Shown here piece after piece: positions 25,501-33,920 of a stretch of 64,000 nucleotides of DNA. The stretch lies in assembly GCA_037442005.1 (NCBI GenBank), contig JBBIRA010000003.1, positions 31,971 to 95,970 on the forward strand, read 5' to 3'. A program made the position numbers and the translations under genes. Every line of letters begins with the position of its first letter. Position 1 is the stretch's first letter. The notes beneath the pieces were generated by a model. That model saw only the letters and a program-made list of their open reading frames with translations, had not been told where the DNA came from and ran no database searches. Source of the DNA: Leptospirillum sp037442005 (lineage in GTDB: Bacteria > Nitrospirota > Leptospirillia > Leptospirillales > Leptospirillaceae).

Positions 25501-28157
25501 TACGAGTGTCCTGAAACGGATTTGATAAAAGAATTTTTAGCGATCTCCCTCATCTGGTCTACCAGATGGGGAAGATTTTCCGGCATGGGACCACCCCCCT
25601 CTGCCCAGACGGGCTTTCCACCACCCCTGCCACCAAGAAGGCCGGAAAAGGTTTTGACCAGATCAGAGACGGGAAAGAGCTTTCCAACATCCTCTGATGC
25701 CCACCCCAGAAGAACAATACGGTCCGGAAGAGTTCCCAGAAGCAGGATCGCCCCGGAGGAAAGATCGGCCTTCAACGCATCCATCCGAAGCCTTAAATCC
25801 TTCTGATCGTCAATCGGAACCGTTGTAAACAGAAACGACTTGCCCGCGGACCTGAGCCATTCGGCTTCCCGATTCCGGTCTTCCTGGGCATAAAGTCGGG
25901 TCTTGAGTGAATTGATCTCCCGAGACAGCCGGTCCCGCTCATTTTTCAGCGCCTGAAGCCGGGAAAGGGTTTCTTCCATCTTGGCACCACCGAGCTCCCG
26001 CTCAACCGCTTCGAGCGACGATCTCCAGAGTCTGGTTCTGTCATAGGCTACCGATCCGGCAACCGCCTCGATCCTCCTGATTCCCGCAGCAACGCCACTC
26101 TCCTGAAGAATCAGGAAAGAGCCGATTTGCCCGGTACGAGCGGCATGGGTCCCTCCGCAAAACTCCGTCGAGGTTCCGGAAACAGAAACAACACGAACCA
26201 TCTCCCCGTATTTTTCATCAAAAAAAGCCAGGGCTCCCAGCTCCTGAGCCTTGGACTTCTCCATTTCAGAAGCTTGAACGGGCTCATCCTGCCGGACCCA
26301 GCCATTCACAAGCGATTCGACTTCCAGGAGGTCCGACGCCGAGACAGGGTGGGGACAGGAAAAATCAAACCTCAAACGTTCCGGCGTCACAAGGGAACCT
26401 GCCTGACGCACATGCTCCCCGAGCACCTGACGGAGGGCCGCATGGAGCAGATGGGTCGCCGTATGATGAATTTCTGTCTGTCTTCGGCAAAAAGGATCAA
26501 TATGCTGATCGATCGTCTCGCCCTGACGGATGACTCCGCTTGTCACCTCTCCAACAAGCAGGATCCATCCGGGCCATGGCTTTTTGGCCCCATCGACGCG
26601 GATCTGTCCGAAGGGTCCCCGTAGAATCCCCCGGTCCCCGACCTGACCGCCCCCTTCCCCATAAAATACGGTGGGAGAGACGATCAGGGAAACCGCTTCC
26701 CCTTCGTGAACCTCCGTGACCTCTTTCCCGTCCCGGATCAGGAGAAGAACCTCTCCCATCGTCTGATCCCTGTCATACCCCAGAAAGGGAACCGGGTTCT
26801 GAAGGCGCGACGAAGGAACGGGAAAATCTTCTTTTTTGCCGACCCAGGACTGCCGTCCTCTTTCCCGCTGCTCCTCCATCTTTTCTTCAAATCCCTTGAA
26901 GTCAAGATGAATTCCATGATGTCTGGCCACATCTTCACAGACATCGACCGGAAATCCATGCGTATCATGAAGGCGAAAAAGCATCTCTCCGGGTAAAATC
27001 GTTTCGTTTCGGGACAACACTTCGTTGATGAATGACTTCAGGACCGGAAGCCCTTCCGTCAGCGTATTCCTGAACCGGTCTTCCTCATGGGACAGAACCT
27101 CCTGAATCCGCGTTAGCGACTGGGAGAGTTCAGGATAGGGCTGGTGCATCATTTCAACGGTCCGTCCCGCCAGAGCCGGAAGAACCGGGGCGGAAAGCTC
27201 AAGTTCAAGGGAGAACTGGATCGCCCGTCGCAAGATGCGTCGCAGGACATATCCTCTTCCCTCATTGGACGGAACGATGCCTTCGTGAAGCAGGAAAACA
27301 CCGGACCGGAGATGATCCGCCATCACCCGGAAAGCATAGTCGAGAGCGCCATTGCCCATTTCATAGCGCACCTTGGCTTTTTCCGAGATGGTCTGGATCA
27401 GGGGAAGAAAAAGATCGGTTTCATAATTACTCGAAACTCCAGCCATAATGGCGGAAATACGCTCGAGCCCCATCCCCGTATCGATGGAGGGCCTCGGAAG
27501 AGGTGTCAGGACCCCGTCTTTCGACCGGTTGAACTGCATGAAAACCAGGTTCCAGATCTCAAGATAGCGATCGCAGTCACAACCGACCATACAATCGGGA
27601 GAGCCGCAGGAAAAAGAAGATCCCTGGTCAACGAGGATCTCGGAGCAGGGTCCGCAGGGTCCGGTATCCCCCATTTGCCAGAAGTTATCTTTTTCCCCAA
27701 GCCGGACAATCCGGCCTGGGTCGACCCCCGGCAGGGCCGACCATAATGCCATGGCCTCATCATCCTCTTTATAAATCGTAATCCAGAGGCGGTCAGGATC
27801 AATGGCTAACTCCTTTGTCAGAAACTCCCAGGCAAAGGCAATCGCATCGGCTTTGAAATAATCCCCGAAAGAGAAGTTCCCCATCATCTCAAAAAACGTA
27901 TGATGCCTTCTGGTAAAGCCCACCCGGTCAAGGTCGTTGTGCTTCCCCCCGGCCCGGATGCATTTCTGGATCGAGACGGCCCGGTGGCTCCGGGGTGTTT
28001 CCAGCCCCAGAAAAATATCCTTAAAGGGAACCATTCCCGCGTTGGTGAAAAGCAGGGAGGGGTCCCCGGCGGGAATCAATGAAGAAGAGGGAGTCACCAT
28101 ATGTCCCCGTGACTCAAAAAAATGCAGATATCTCTGCCGGATTTCCCAGGATGTCAT
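25497..28157 (-). CDS. alaS: Alanyl-tRNA synthetase
   Basis: 886 residues. The class II catalytic core (LLFTNAGMVPFKDIFLG; RHHTFFEMMGNFSFGDYF) is followed by the editing domain with zinc ligands HTATHLLH and FCGGTHAARTGQIG, and a C-Ala domain with GGRGGGKPVWAEGGG. All domains are in the usual order and length. ATG 28157 overlaps the recA stop as ATGA, the frequent recA-alaS linkage. Confidence 0.97.
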   Translation of the reverse strand: MTSWEIRQRYLHFFESRGHMVTPSSSLIPAGDPSLLFTNAGMVPFKDIFLGLETPRSHRAVSIQKCIRAGGKHNDLDRVGFTRRHHTFFEMMGNFSFGDYFKADAIAFAWEFLTKELAIDPDRLWITIYKEDDEAMALWSALPGVDPGRIVRLGEKDNFWQMGDTGPCGPCSEILVDQGSSFSCGSPDCMVGCDCDRYLEIWNLVFMQFNRSKDGVLTPLPRPSIDTGMGLERISAIMAGVSSNYETDLFLPLIQTISEKAKVRYEMGNGALDYAFRVMADHLRSGVFLLHEGIVPSNEGRGYVLRRILRRAIQFSLELELSAPVLPALAGRTVEMMHQPYPELSQSLTRIQEVLSHEEDRFRNTLTEGLPVLKSFINEVLSRNETILPGEMLFRLHDTHGFPVDVCEDVARHHGIHLDFKGFEEKMEEQRERGRQSWVGKKEDFPVPSSRLQNPVPFLGYDRDQTMGEVLLLIRDGKEVTEVHEGEAVSLIVSPTVFYGEGGGQVGDRGILRGPFGQIRVDGAKKPWPGWILLVGEVTSGVIRQGETIDQHIDPFCRRQTEIHHTATHLLHAALRQVLGEHVRQAGSLVTPERLRFDFSCPHPVSASDLLEVESLVNGWVRQDEPVQASEMEKSKAQELGALAFFDEKYGEMVRVVSVSGTSTEFCGGTHAARTGQIGSFLILQESGVAAGIRRIEAVAGSVAYDRTRLWRSSLEAVERELGGAKMEETLSRLQALKNERDRLSREINSLKTRLYAQEDRNREAEWLRSAGKSFLFTTVPIDDQKDLRLRMDALKADLSSGAILLLGTLPDRIVLLGWASEDVGKLFPVSDLVKTFSGLLGGRGGGKPVWAEGGGPMPENLPHLVDQMREIAKNSFIKSVSGHSY

Positions 28158-29236
28158 GGGTTTGACTCACGCCCCTTTCTGGAAGCGCCTGCCGGTTGCG
28201 GGGACGAAGAAGCCCCGGTTTCAGGCATCATTGCCGGCATGGACAGCTTTTCCCGGAGGGACACCTCAATCTGCCGGGCGACGTCGGGATGGGTCTTCAG
28301 ATAGTTTTTGACAGACTCTTTTCCCTGACCGATCTTCTCGGCACCCATCGAGTACCAGGAGCCGGATTTTTCAAGGATCCCGTTATCCACCCCCAGGTCG
28401 ATCAGCTCTCCGACTCTTGAAATTCCCTCATTGAAACTGATGTCAAACTCCGCCTGACGGAAGGGAGGAGCCATCTTGTTCTTCACCACCTTGACCCTGA
28501 CCCGGTTTCCTAAGACTTGATCTCCATCCTTGATCGCTTCGATCCGTCGGATATCCAGGCGGACGGAAGCATAGAACTTCAACGCATTCCCCCCTGTGGT
28601 GGTTTCCGGATTGCCGAACATGACACCGATTTTCATCCGGATCTGATTGATAAAAATCACAGTCGTATTCGACTTCGAAATGGATGAGGTCAATTTTCTG
28701 AGTGCCTGGCTCATGAGCCTCGCCTGAAGCCCCATATGGGAGTCTCCCATTTCGCCCTCGAGTTCGGCTTTAGGAACCAGCGCCGCCACCGAGTCAATCA
28801 CCACAAGATCCATGGACCCCGACCGGACCAGTGTCTCCGCGATCTCCAGCGCCTGCTCGCCCGTGTCCGGCTGGGAGATGAGGAGATCTTCCGTTTTTAC
28901 ACCCAGCTTTCTTGCATAATTCAGGTCAAGCGCGTGTTCCGCATCGATAAAAGCGGCAATTCCGCCCCGTTTATGAACTTCCGCAATGGCCTGCAATGTC
29001 AGCGTCGTCTTCCCCGATGACTCCGGACCAAAAATCTCGATGACCCTTCCTCTTGGATACCCGCCAATCCCGAGGGCCAGATCCAGAGAAAGCGATCCCG
29101 ACGGAATAACCGGAACATCGATGATGGGTTGATCTTTACCCAGGCGCATGATGGACCCTTTCCCAAACTGCTTTTCAATCTGGGACAGCGCAAGCTCCAG
29201 TGATCGTTGTCGGTTGACATCTTTTTCTTCAGCCAA
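28154..29236 (-). CDS. recA: Recombinase RecA
   Basis: About 360 residues. Walker A GPESSGKTT, VVIDSVAALVPKAELEGEMGD and the loop motif NQIRMKIGVMFGNPETTTGGNALKF are canonical. It catalyses strand exchange and SOS repressor cleavage. The frame is open to ATG 29293, but that codon has no Shine-Dalgarno and would be almost at the transcription start of the promoter at 29302-29331. TTG 29236 has GGAAGGGGG four bases upstream and gives MAEEKDVNRQRSLELALSQI, matching typical RecA N-termini, so it is preferred. Confidence 0.95.
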   Translation of the reverse strand: MAEEKDVNRQRSLELALSQIEKQFGKGSIMRLGKDQPIIDVPVIPSGSLSLDLALGIGGYPRGRVIEIFGPESSGKTTLTLQAIAEVHKRGGIAAFIDAEHALDLNYARKLGVKTEDLLISQPDTGEQALEIAETLVRSGSMDLVVIDSVAALVPKAELEGEMGDSHMGLQARLMSQALRKLTSSISKSNTTVIFINQIRMKIGVMFGNPETTTGGNALKFYASVRLDIRRIEAIKDGDQVLGNRVRVKVVKNKMAPPFRQAEFDISFNEGISRVGELIDLGVDNGILEKSGSWYSMGAEKIGQGKESVKNYLKTHPDVARQIEVSLREKLSMPAMMPETGASSSPQPAGASRKGRESNP

Positions 29237-29301
29237 TATTCCCCCTTCCGGTTTGCCCTTTGCCAAAGGCATCCCGCATTCATCATCGGTCATCGAACGT
29301 C

Positions 29302-29331
29302 ATAAAAAACAGAACAAACATCATCAGTCAA
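29302..29331 (-). promoter_or_regulatory. Candidate recA promoter
   Basis: On the minus strand TTGACT (29326-29331), an 18-base spacer, and TTTTAT (29302-29307). Transcription would begin near 29295 and leave a ~60-base leader to the preferred TTG start. No familiar LexA box is recognised around it. Confidence 0.5.
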
Positions 29332-29482
29332 AAACATAAAGGCAAGAATCTCTTATTGCCGGATCCAAACGGGTTTCCTATTTTACACCAAAATGGCTCT
29401 CCGGATGAAGCTGAAACGCAAAAGCCTGAATGGGTCCCGGAAAACGGGAAGGCTCCATTGCTTCGTTCGGCTGCCGGGGGGG

Positions 29483-29923
29483 CTATCCCCCAAACGCGAT
29501 CAGGGAAAGTGCTCCCAGAATACCCGCAACCAGGCCGGCCGCCAGATCATCCGCCATAATCCCGAATCCGCCAGGCAGACGCTCAAGGTCAGCAATCAGC
29601 CATGGTTTCCAGATATCAAAAAGACGGAAAAGGAGGAACCCCACCAGAACGCCTGCTCCGGTATGCGGAAGGAATGAAAGGGCGACCATCTGCCCGGCAA
29701 CCTCATCGATCACCACGCAGGAAGGATCCTGCTGACCAAGCTCCGTTGAGGCCCTGCCGCTGACAAACACTCCGGCCAGTGTCACAAGGCCGACCCCAAA
29801 AAGCTTCCAGAAAAGGGCCGGTCCGGGCAAAAACAGCCAGACAAGGGCTGTTGCCAGACTCGTTATGGTTCCAGGCCCGTAAGGGAAATAACCAAGCCCC
29901 AACACCGTATAGATCCATCTCAC
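29483..29923 (-). CDS. pgpA: Phosphatidylglycerophosphatase A
   Basis: 146 residues. It dephosphorylates phosphatidylglycerophosphate to phosphatidylglycerol in the inner membrane. YFPYGPGTITSLATAL near the N-terminus, SCVVIDEVAGQMVAL in the middle, FLLFRLFDIWKPW and GFGIMADDLAAGLVAG match PgpA motifs, with several hydrophobic helices between. The start is GTG 29923, without a strong Shine-Dalgarno. A gap of 246 bases to recA contains the recA promoter. Confidence 0.93.
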   Translation of the reverse strand: MRWIYTVLGLGYFPYGPGTITSLATALVWLFLPGPALFWKLFGVGLVTLAGVFVSGRASTELGQQDPSCVVIDEVAGQMVALSFLPHTGAGVLVGFLLFRLFDIWKPWLIADLERLPGGFGIMADDLAAGLVAGILGALSLIAFGG

Positions 29924-29979
29924 GGAAGAAACCCGGCATTCAGTTTCTCAAAAAGGGCCGGTTCAGACATCGGGACGGA

Positions 29980-30696
29980 CTACAGCCCCTGGCCTTTGAC
30001 GTATTCATCAAGCGCCGTGAAAAACGAATCGCCCAGTAAAAACCGGATCGTCCCCTCCATCGACCGGTACATCAGAGGACCGATCCCGCTTTCATGGCAG
30101 GGAAGATGGGAAAGATAAGGAGTCGACTGAGAGCGGAGAACCGTTTCCCCGTCAGTCTTATAGACTCCAAGAGGATACTGAACACAATCCAGCGGTTTTA
30201 AGGCCATCCAGTTCATTCCCTGGTCAAGCGCATAAGCATGGATAGAGCAGACGTTTTCCATCGACTCATTTTTTGTCAGGAAAATGCAGGAGTCCGACTC
30301 TTCCCCGCCTTCGCCGCCTTTTCGCACGATTTCATTGCAACGATAGTCTGCTTCAAGGTCAATGGCCCTCGCCATGGCCAGAACCTCATCGGAATCCAGC
30401 TCACACCCGTCAGGGCATTGCACATGACACTCGGCGACGAAGGTTCCCTTTTTCTGGAAAATCTCCCGTTTCCGGGGAGTCATATAGGGAAGGATCCCTT
30501 CCATATGGGGCATGATCCGCTCAGCTTCTCCAGGAACAAGGATATTGGAGCGGTAGCAACACATGGAGTGGCAGTTCTGTGTCGTGACATTGCAGTCGTA
30601 AACCGTTTGCCACAGCTGGGGATCAACAAGAACGCCATTGATCCGGACATACATGATTTCCTTGGGAGGGAAGGGAATAAAAGCGGCATTGGACAT
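29980..30696 (-). CDS. Cys-rich putative metal-chelating protein (YkgJ/DUF3109-like)
   Basis: 238 residues, no signal peptide. Cysteines cluster as C35, C42-x3-C46-C47 (NCHSMCCY), CHVQCPDGC near 90, then SDSCIFL, NVCSIHAYAL, LDCVQYPLG and LPCHESG. The C-x-F-L...C-x-I-H...L-x-C...Y-P pattern resembles the zinc/iron-chelating CxxxCC families. Metal binding is inferred and the function unknown. It could use an Fe-S or zinc centre. It sits upstream of pgpA with a 56-base gap. Confidence 0.65.
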   Translation of the reverse strand: MSNAAFIPFPPKEIMYVRINGVLVDPQLWQTVYDCNVTTQNCHSMCCYRSNILVPGEAERIMPHMEGILPYMTPRKREIFQKKGTFVAECHVQCPDGCELDSDEVLAMARAIDLEADYRCNEIVRKGGEGGEESDSCIFLTKNESMENVCSIHAYALDQGMNWMALKPLDCVQYPLGVYKTDGETVLRSQSTPYLSHLPCHESGIGPLMYRSMEGTIRFLLGDSFFTALDEYVKGQGL

Positions 30697-30758
30697 GAGT
30701 CTGCTCTTTCAAAGGGAAGGGAAAAGGCTCCAGATGCTGACGGAACCATCCGGTCAGG

Positions 30759-31133
30759 TTAAGGACGTTTGCTTTTCAAGGGGATCAGCTGAAAGTTGAG
30801 GGTGCCTTCATTGGTGGTGATCAGGATATTGCTTTCCATGGCTTTTCGGGAGGCTTCAATCATCAGTACCGGAGCGGAGGACTCCCCTTCTCCGGACGTT
30901 GAACGGGAAATGGTCCAACCGGAAGAATCCCCGGCTTTCACATCACGAATTCTCACCCCCGGCTTCATTTCAATGGCACAAACATGATTGATGGCGCAAT
31001 GAATCCTCGGGGCGGTCGGATCATCACCTGTTGACTCGATCAGAGAATAGGAGGGGGATGCCGAACAACCGGCCAGAACAATGATAACCGCTGCCACCAT
31101 CCATACAGAACGAACCATTCGTGCTGCCTGCAA
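30759..31133 (-). CDS. Stand-alone VirB9/TrbG-like lipoprotein
   Basis: 124 residues. A lipobox VLAGCS puts the lipidated Cys at 23. The rest resembles the N-terminal domain of VirB9/TrbG/CagX secretion proteins: a VCAIEMKPG strand, GDSSGWTISRSTSGEGES with the G-D-S-x-x-W core, and ILITTNEGTLNFQL matching the TNLxITTxxRxYxLxL segment. The C-terminal half of VirB9 is absent and no other T4SS gene is nearby. The start is TTG 31133, well supported by AGGGAGGTG seven bases upstream. Function is unknown. Confidence 0.65.
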   Translation of the reverse strand: MQAARMVRSVWMVAAVIIVLAGCSASPSYSLIESTGDDPTAPRIHCAINHVCAIEMKPGVRIRDVKAGDSSGWTISRSTSGEGESSAPVLMIEASRKAMESNILITTNEGTLNFQLIPLKSKRP

Positions 31134-31443
31134 CCAAACACCTCCCTAACGACGTGCCAGAGATTCCCTTGAACACCTGATAAAACAATCATTTCCTGAA
31201 CCCATCCCAAAGTCTGACAGAAGTCTTCATCCATGGCAAGAAGTTCCCGCAGAATCCAATGATTCTCTCTTGCTCCCAAACACAAATGAAGAATCATCAG
31301 AGCAAAGAGCCGCCATCAGGGATGTTTCAAACGGTTTCACGCTTGAGATCTGCTCAAATGTTCATGCTAGACTTCAGGAAAGAGGGGAGATGTTCATTCA
31401 TCCTCTCCCGAAAACCTGTTTAACTTCATGTGAAGGAGCTTTC
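31134..31443. other. Divergent intergenic region, 310 bases
   Basis: Lies between the VirB9-like lipoprotein (minus) and a secreted protein (plus). Apart from Shine-Dalgarno sequences at both ends I see no convincing promoter or repeat. The plus-strand frame of the secreted protein stays open back to 31270 but shows no signal peptide or family features before 31444. Confidence 0.4.
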
Positions 31444-32079
31444 ATGAATTTCCAGACAACACCGTCCCTCAAAGGCCTCATGACATCCATCGGTCTCCTG
31501 TCCACAGTGGCATTTGGACTTGCTTCGATCCTCTTGACCCCCGCTGTCTCTCTGGCAAAAAAAACATCCGACGTGCTTCTGGTCACGAACAAAGGGATTG
31601 AGCCGCTTCATCACAAAACGGACTTCTCCAAACAACACATCATCAACTACAAAAACCTGTTTATCGACATCACCCGGTCGAAACCTTACAAAGACCCGAG
31701 CGGAAGGGTGGTCCACATTCCCAGAAACCATATCTTCAGGAATGCCAGTGAGGTCACGTTCCGGTTCTGGCATCCCCGTCACGAACCGAGACTGCTCGAC
31801 GGAATCGTCGTGAAGTCTTATGACAAGAAGGGGCATATGATTCACCATGGGGTTTTTGACAGGGGTGTCTTCGTTTCCATGATGATCAAAGACCTGTTCC
31901 ATGGAAAATGGGTTGAGCTTCAGGATGTCGGCACCTTTGTCAAAGGAGACAAGTCACTCTACGTCAAGGTACGAATCCGCCACAGCCAGCAGATTGCCCT
32001 CGTTCCGTTTGCCACATTCCTTCAGGATTTCGCCGATCGGATCAACACGGAACCGGTCATCTCCTGGGCGGTGAAATAA
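31444..32079 (+). CDS. Secreted protein of unknown function
   Basis: 211 residues. A signal peptide spans residues ~1-36 (hydrophobic core LMTSIGLLSTVAFGLASILL, cleavage-like SLAKK). The mature part is basic, beta-like and rich in His and Lys (HIINYKNLFIDITRSKPYKD, FRFWHPRHEPRLLDG). No cysteine pair or catalytic motif is obvious and no family is recognised. ATG 31444 is chosen for its AAGGAG five bases upstream. It is followed by a long hairpin that may end its transcript. Confidence 0.7.
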   Translation: MNFQTTPSLKGLMTSIGLLSTVAFGLASILLTPAVSLAKKTSDVLLVTNKGIEPLHHKTDFSKQHIINYKNLFIDITRSKPYKDPSGRVVHIPRNHIFRNASEVTFRFWHPRHEPRLLDGIVVKSYDKKGHMIHHGVFDRGVFVSMMIKDLFHGKWVELQDVGTFVKGDKSLYVKVRIRHSQQIALVPFATFLQDFADRINTEPVISWAVK

Positions 32080-32107
32080 CATTTCCGCTCTGAAAAAATC
32101 CCGTCTG

Positions 32108-32143
32108 TTTCAGGGAGGGGATTTGCATTGCCCCTCCTTGAAA
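32108..32143 (+). terminator. Long hairpin after the secreted-protein gene
   Basis: TTTCAGGGAGGGG (32108-32120) pairs with CCCCTCCTTGAAA (32131-32143) through 13 pairs including one G-T, with a 10-base loop. There is no T tract immediately after it, so it is either a weak terminator or an mRNA 3' stabiliser. Confidence 0.45.
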
Positions 32144-32231
32144 TGCCCTTCCCGGAAACAAAAAAACTAACATATTTAACGATATAAAAAAAAATCAATG
32201 TGCCTTTTCCTCTTCCCCGGAAAAAACCATA

Positions 32232-32259
32232 TTGAAATCACACAATAAAAGAGTATGAT
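32232..32259 (+). promoter_or_regulatory. Candidate promoter of the polyamine operon
   Basis: TTGAAA (32232-32237), a 16-base spacer, TATGAT (32254-32259). It would start a ~290-base leader before speD. Confidence 0.5.
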
Positions 32260-32389
32260 ATTGCCGCTGTTTGACATAAGGGTCCCAAGCCCTGAGAATT
32301 CACAGTGGGAGCCGAGAGACAGATCCGGTCACTTCCTTTCGGGCCCCCCGCATCTTACCAAACGACCGGAAAACACAGGAGTTCACAAA

Positions 32390-32533
32390 ATGTCGGCCGG
32401 AAGGTTCGATTGGATGTGGAAGGACAGATCTTGTTTAATGCCCTTTAACGACAAAGTGGATCCCCTTTTTTCGTGGTGTTTTGAAGGAAGAGGATTATAT
32501 TTTGTCTGGCCCAAGGGCTTTGGGCTGACCTAG
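32390..32533 (+). CDS. Possible 47-codon leader ORF upstream of speD
   Basis: An ATG at 32390 has AGGAG eight bases upstream and opens a 47-residue frame beginning MSAGRFDWMWKDRS. It is rich in aromatic residues (four Trp, several Phe) and ends at TAG 32531-32533, inside the hairpin region just before the speD ribosome-binding site. It matches no family I know. It could be a regulatory leader peptide or a small protein. Expression is not proven. Confidence 0.4.
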   Translation: MSAGRFDWMWKDRSCLMPFNDKVDPLFSWCFEGRGLYFVWPKGFGLT

Positions 32534-32540
32534 CCCAAAG
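32509..32540 (+). promoter_or_regulatory. Mutually exclusive hairpins in the speD leader
   Basis: Segment 1 GCCCAA (32509-32514) can pair with segment 2 TTGGGC (32520-32525). Segment 2, extended as CTTTGGGCT (32518-32526), can instead pair perfectly over 9 bp with segment 3 AGCCCAAAG (32532-32540). The second hairpin ends four bases before the GGAGG of speD. The leader ORF stop codon overlaps segment 3. This looks like a translation-sensing switch, by inference. Confidence 0.5.
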
Positions 32541-32554
32541 ATTGGAGGAAACAA

Positions 32555-33025
32555 TTGCACGCTCTCGGCACACATCTTCTTGTTGATCTCAAGGACTGTC
32601 AACATGAAGGCCTCAATGATGTTCAGTTCGTTCAGGAGGCCATGCTTTCCGCTGCCCGTGATGCCCAGGCAACGATCGTTGATTACCGCTTTCACGAATT
32701 CAGCCCCTTCGGAATCAGTGGGGTTGTCGTGATTGCAGAATCTCACCTCGCCATCCACACGTGGCCTGAGTACAAGTATGCAGCTGTCGATGTCTTCACC
32801 TGTGGAGACACCCTCAAGCCCGAAGTGGCAGCCATCGCGCTCGCCAGGGCTTTTGGCTCGAAGAACCCCAGCATTCACGAAGTCAAAAGAGGCATTATCG
32901 GCATCGACAATATCCACCACCCTCACAAGTCTGAGGAAGCCGGCGTCCCCCCAACAAAGCAATCCCTTCCAGGAGAGGAAAAGGTCGAAAATGAGCGAAC
33001 CACGGACTTCGAAGTGGTATATTGA
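32555..33025 (+). CDS. speD: S-adenosylmethionine decarboxylase proenzyme (SpeH type)
   Basis: 156 residues. ESHLAIHTWPE contains the Ser at which the proenzyme self-cleaves to make the pyruvoyl cofactor. FTCGD with its catalytic Cys follows. The product, decarboxylated SAM, is the aminopropyl donor for speE. The start is TTG 32555, strongly supported by GGAGG six bases upstream. The C-terminal ~35 residues extend past the core. It overlaps speE by 35 bases. Confidence 0.94.
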   Translation: MHALGTHLLVDLKDCQHEGLNDVQFVQEAMLSAARDAQATIVDYRFHEFSPFGISGVVVIAESHLAIHTWPEYKYAAVDVFTCGDTLKPEVAAIALARAFGSKNPSIHEVKRGIIGIDNIHHPHKSEEAGVPPTKQSLPGEEKVENERTTDFEVVY

Positions 33026-33911
33026 GTATTCGTCACCCTATCTGGGACATATGCACGGGTTGTCGGAGCTGGTCGTCTCCCTGAAAACCAACTTTCAGAA
33101 GATGGATATTATTCGTTCGGGTGCCTTTGGAACCTGTCTGATCCTGGATGACAAAATGCAATCCACCTCTGTTGATGAATTCATTTATCATGAGGCACTT
33201 GTTCACCCTGCCATGCTGGCACACCCGCGACCGGAAAAAGTCCTGATCATCGGTGGCGGCGAGGGGGCGACCCTGAGGGAGGTCCTTCGCCACAAGACCG
33301 TCCGGCATGCCGTCATGGTCGATATTGACGACCAGGTGATCGAATTGAGCCGGCGCCACCTTCCTGAATGGCACAAAGGTTCTTTTGATGACACAAGATC
33401 GGTTGTCGTCGCCACCGATGCCAGAAAGTATCTTGAAGAATCAAAGGAAACCTTCGACGTGATCATCACCGATCTGTCCGAACCGGTCGAGGAAGGCCCC
33501 GCCTACCTCCTCTACACCAAGGAGTTCTATCAGATTGCGGTTTCGCACCTCAGCCCAGAAGGCACACTTTCCTTGCAGGCCGGAACGGCGGCGATTCCCT
33601 ATCTGTTCAATTTCGGCGCGGTCTTTCAGACATTGTCCTCCGTCTTTCCAGCTGTTGCCCCTTATCAGGCGTTCATTCCCTCATTCGGTCTTCCCTGGGG
33701 ATTTATCGTCGCGAGCAAAGACCGGGATCCCCGTCTTTTCGACGAAAAGACCCTTGATGCCATGATTCTTGAACGCATCCAGGGGAAGAATGACTTTTAT
33801 GACGGGATCTGCCATCGCGGAATGTTCAGCCTCCCCAAACATATCCGGAAGGAACTTGACGAGACAACCGTGATCATTGAAGACAACCGTCCGATCTTTT
33901 CGTATCATTAA
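32991..33911 (+). CDS. speE: Aminopropyltransferase (spermidine synthase family, ACL5/thermospermine-like)
   Basis: 306 residues. It transfers an aminopropyl group from decarboxylated SAM to a polyamine. LIIGGGEGATLREVLRH is the donor-binding loop and MVDIDDQVIELSRRHL follows. The active-site segment reads TDLSEPVEEGPAYLLYTKEFY, closer to thermospermine synthase (DLADPxxGGPxxxLYTxxFY) and agmatine aminopropyltransferases than to the DSTDP of standard SpeE, so the acceptor may not be putrescine. ATG 32991 follows an A/G-rich AGGAAAAGG and overlaps the end of speD. Confidence 0.9.
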   Translation: MSEPRTSKWYIEYSSPYLGHMHGLSELVVSLKTNFQKMDIIRSGAFGTCLILDDKMQSTSVDEFIYHEALVHPAMLAHPRPEKVLIIGGGEGATLREVLRHKTVRHAVMVDIDDQVIELSRRHLPEWHKGSFDDTRSVVVATDARKYLEESKETFDVIITDLSEPVEEGPAYLLYTKEFYQIAVSHLSPEGTLSLQAGTAAIPYLFNFGAVFQTLSSVFPAVAPYQAFIPSFGLPWGFIVASKDRDPRLFDEKTLDAMILERIQGKNDFYDGICHRGMFSLPKHIRKELDETTVIIEDNRPIFSYH

Positions 33912-33920
33912 TTGCCCAAG

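Noticed and set aside
31270..31443. N-terminal extension of the secreted protein at 31444
   Set aside because: The extension would bury the signal peptide, while ATG 31444 has AAGGAG at the right distance.
32260..32554. A known SAM riboswitch upstream of speD
   Set aside because: I looked for the conserved SAM-I core and the short SAM-II-like patterns and did not see them. Only the alternative hairpins and the leader ORF are supported.
32733..32990. N-terminal extension of speE inside speD
   Set aside because: The translation is a Ser/Pro/Thr-rich shadow of speD. Family similarity begins exactly at ATG 32991.
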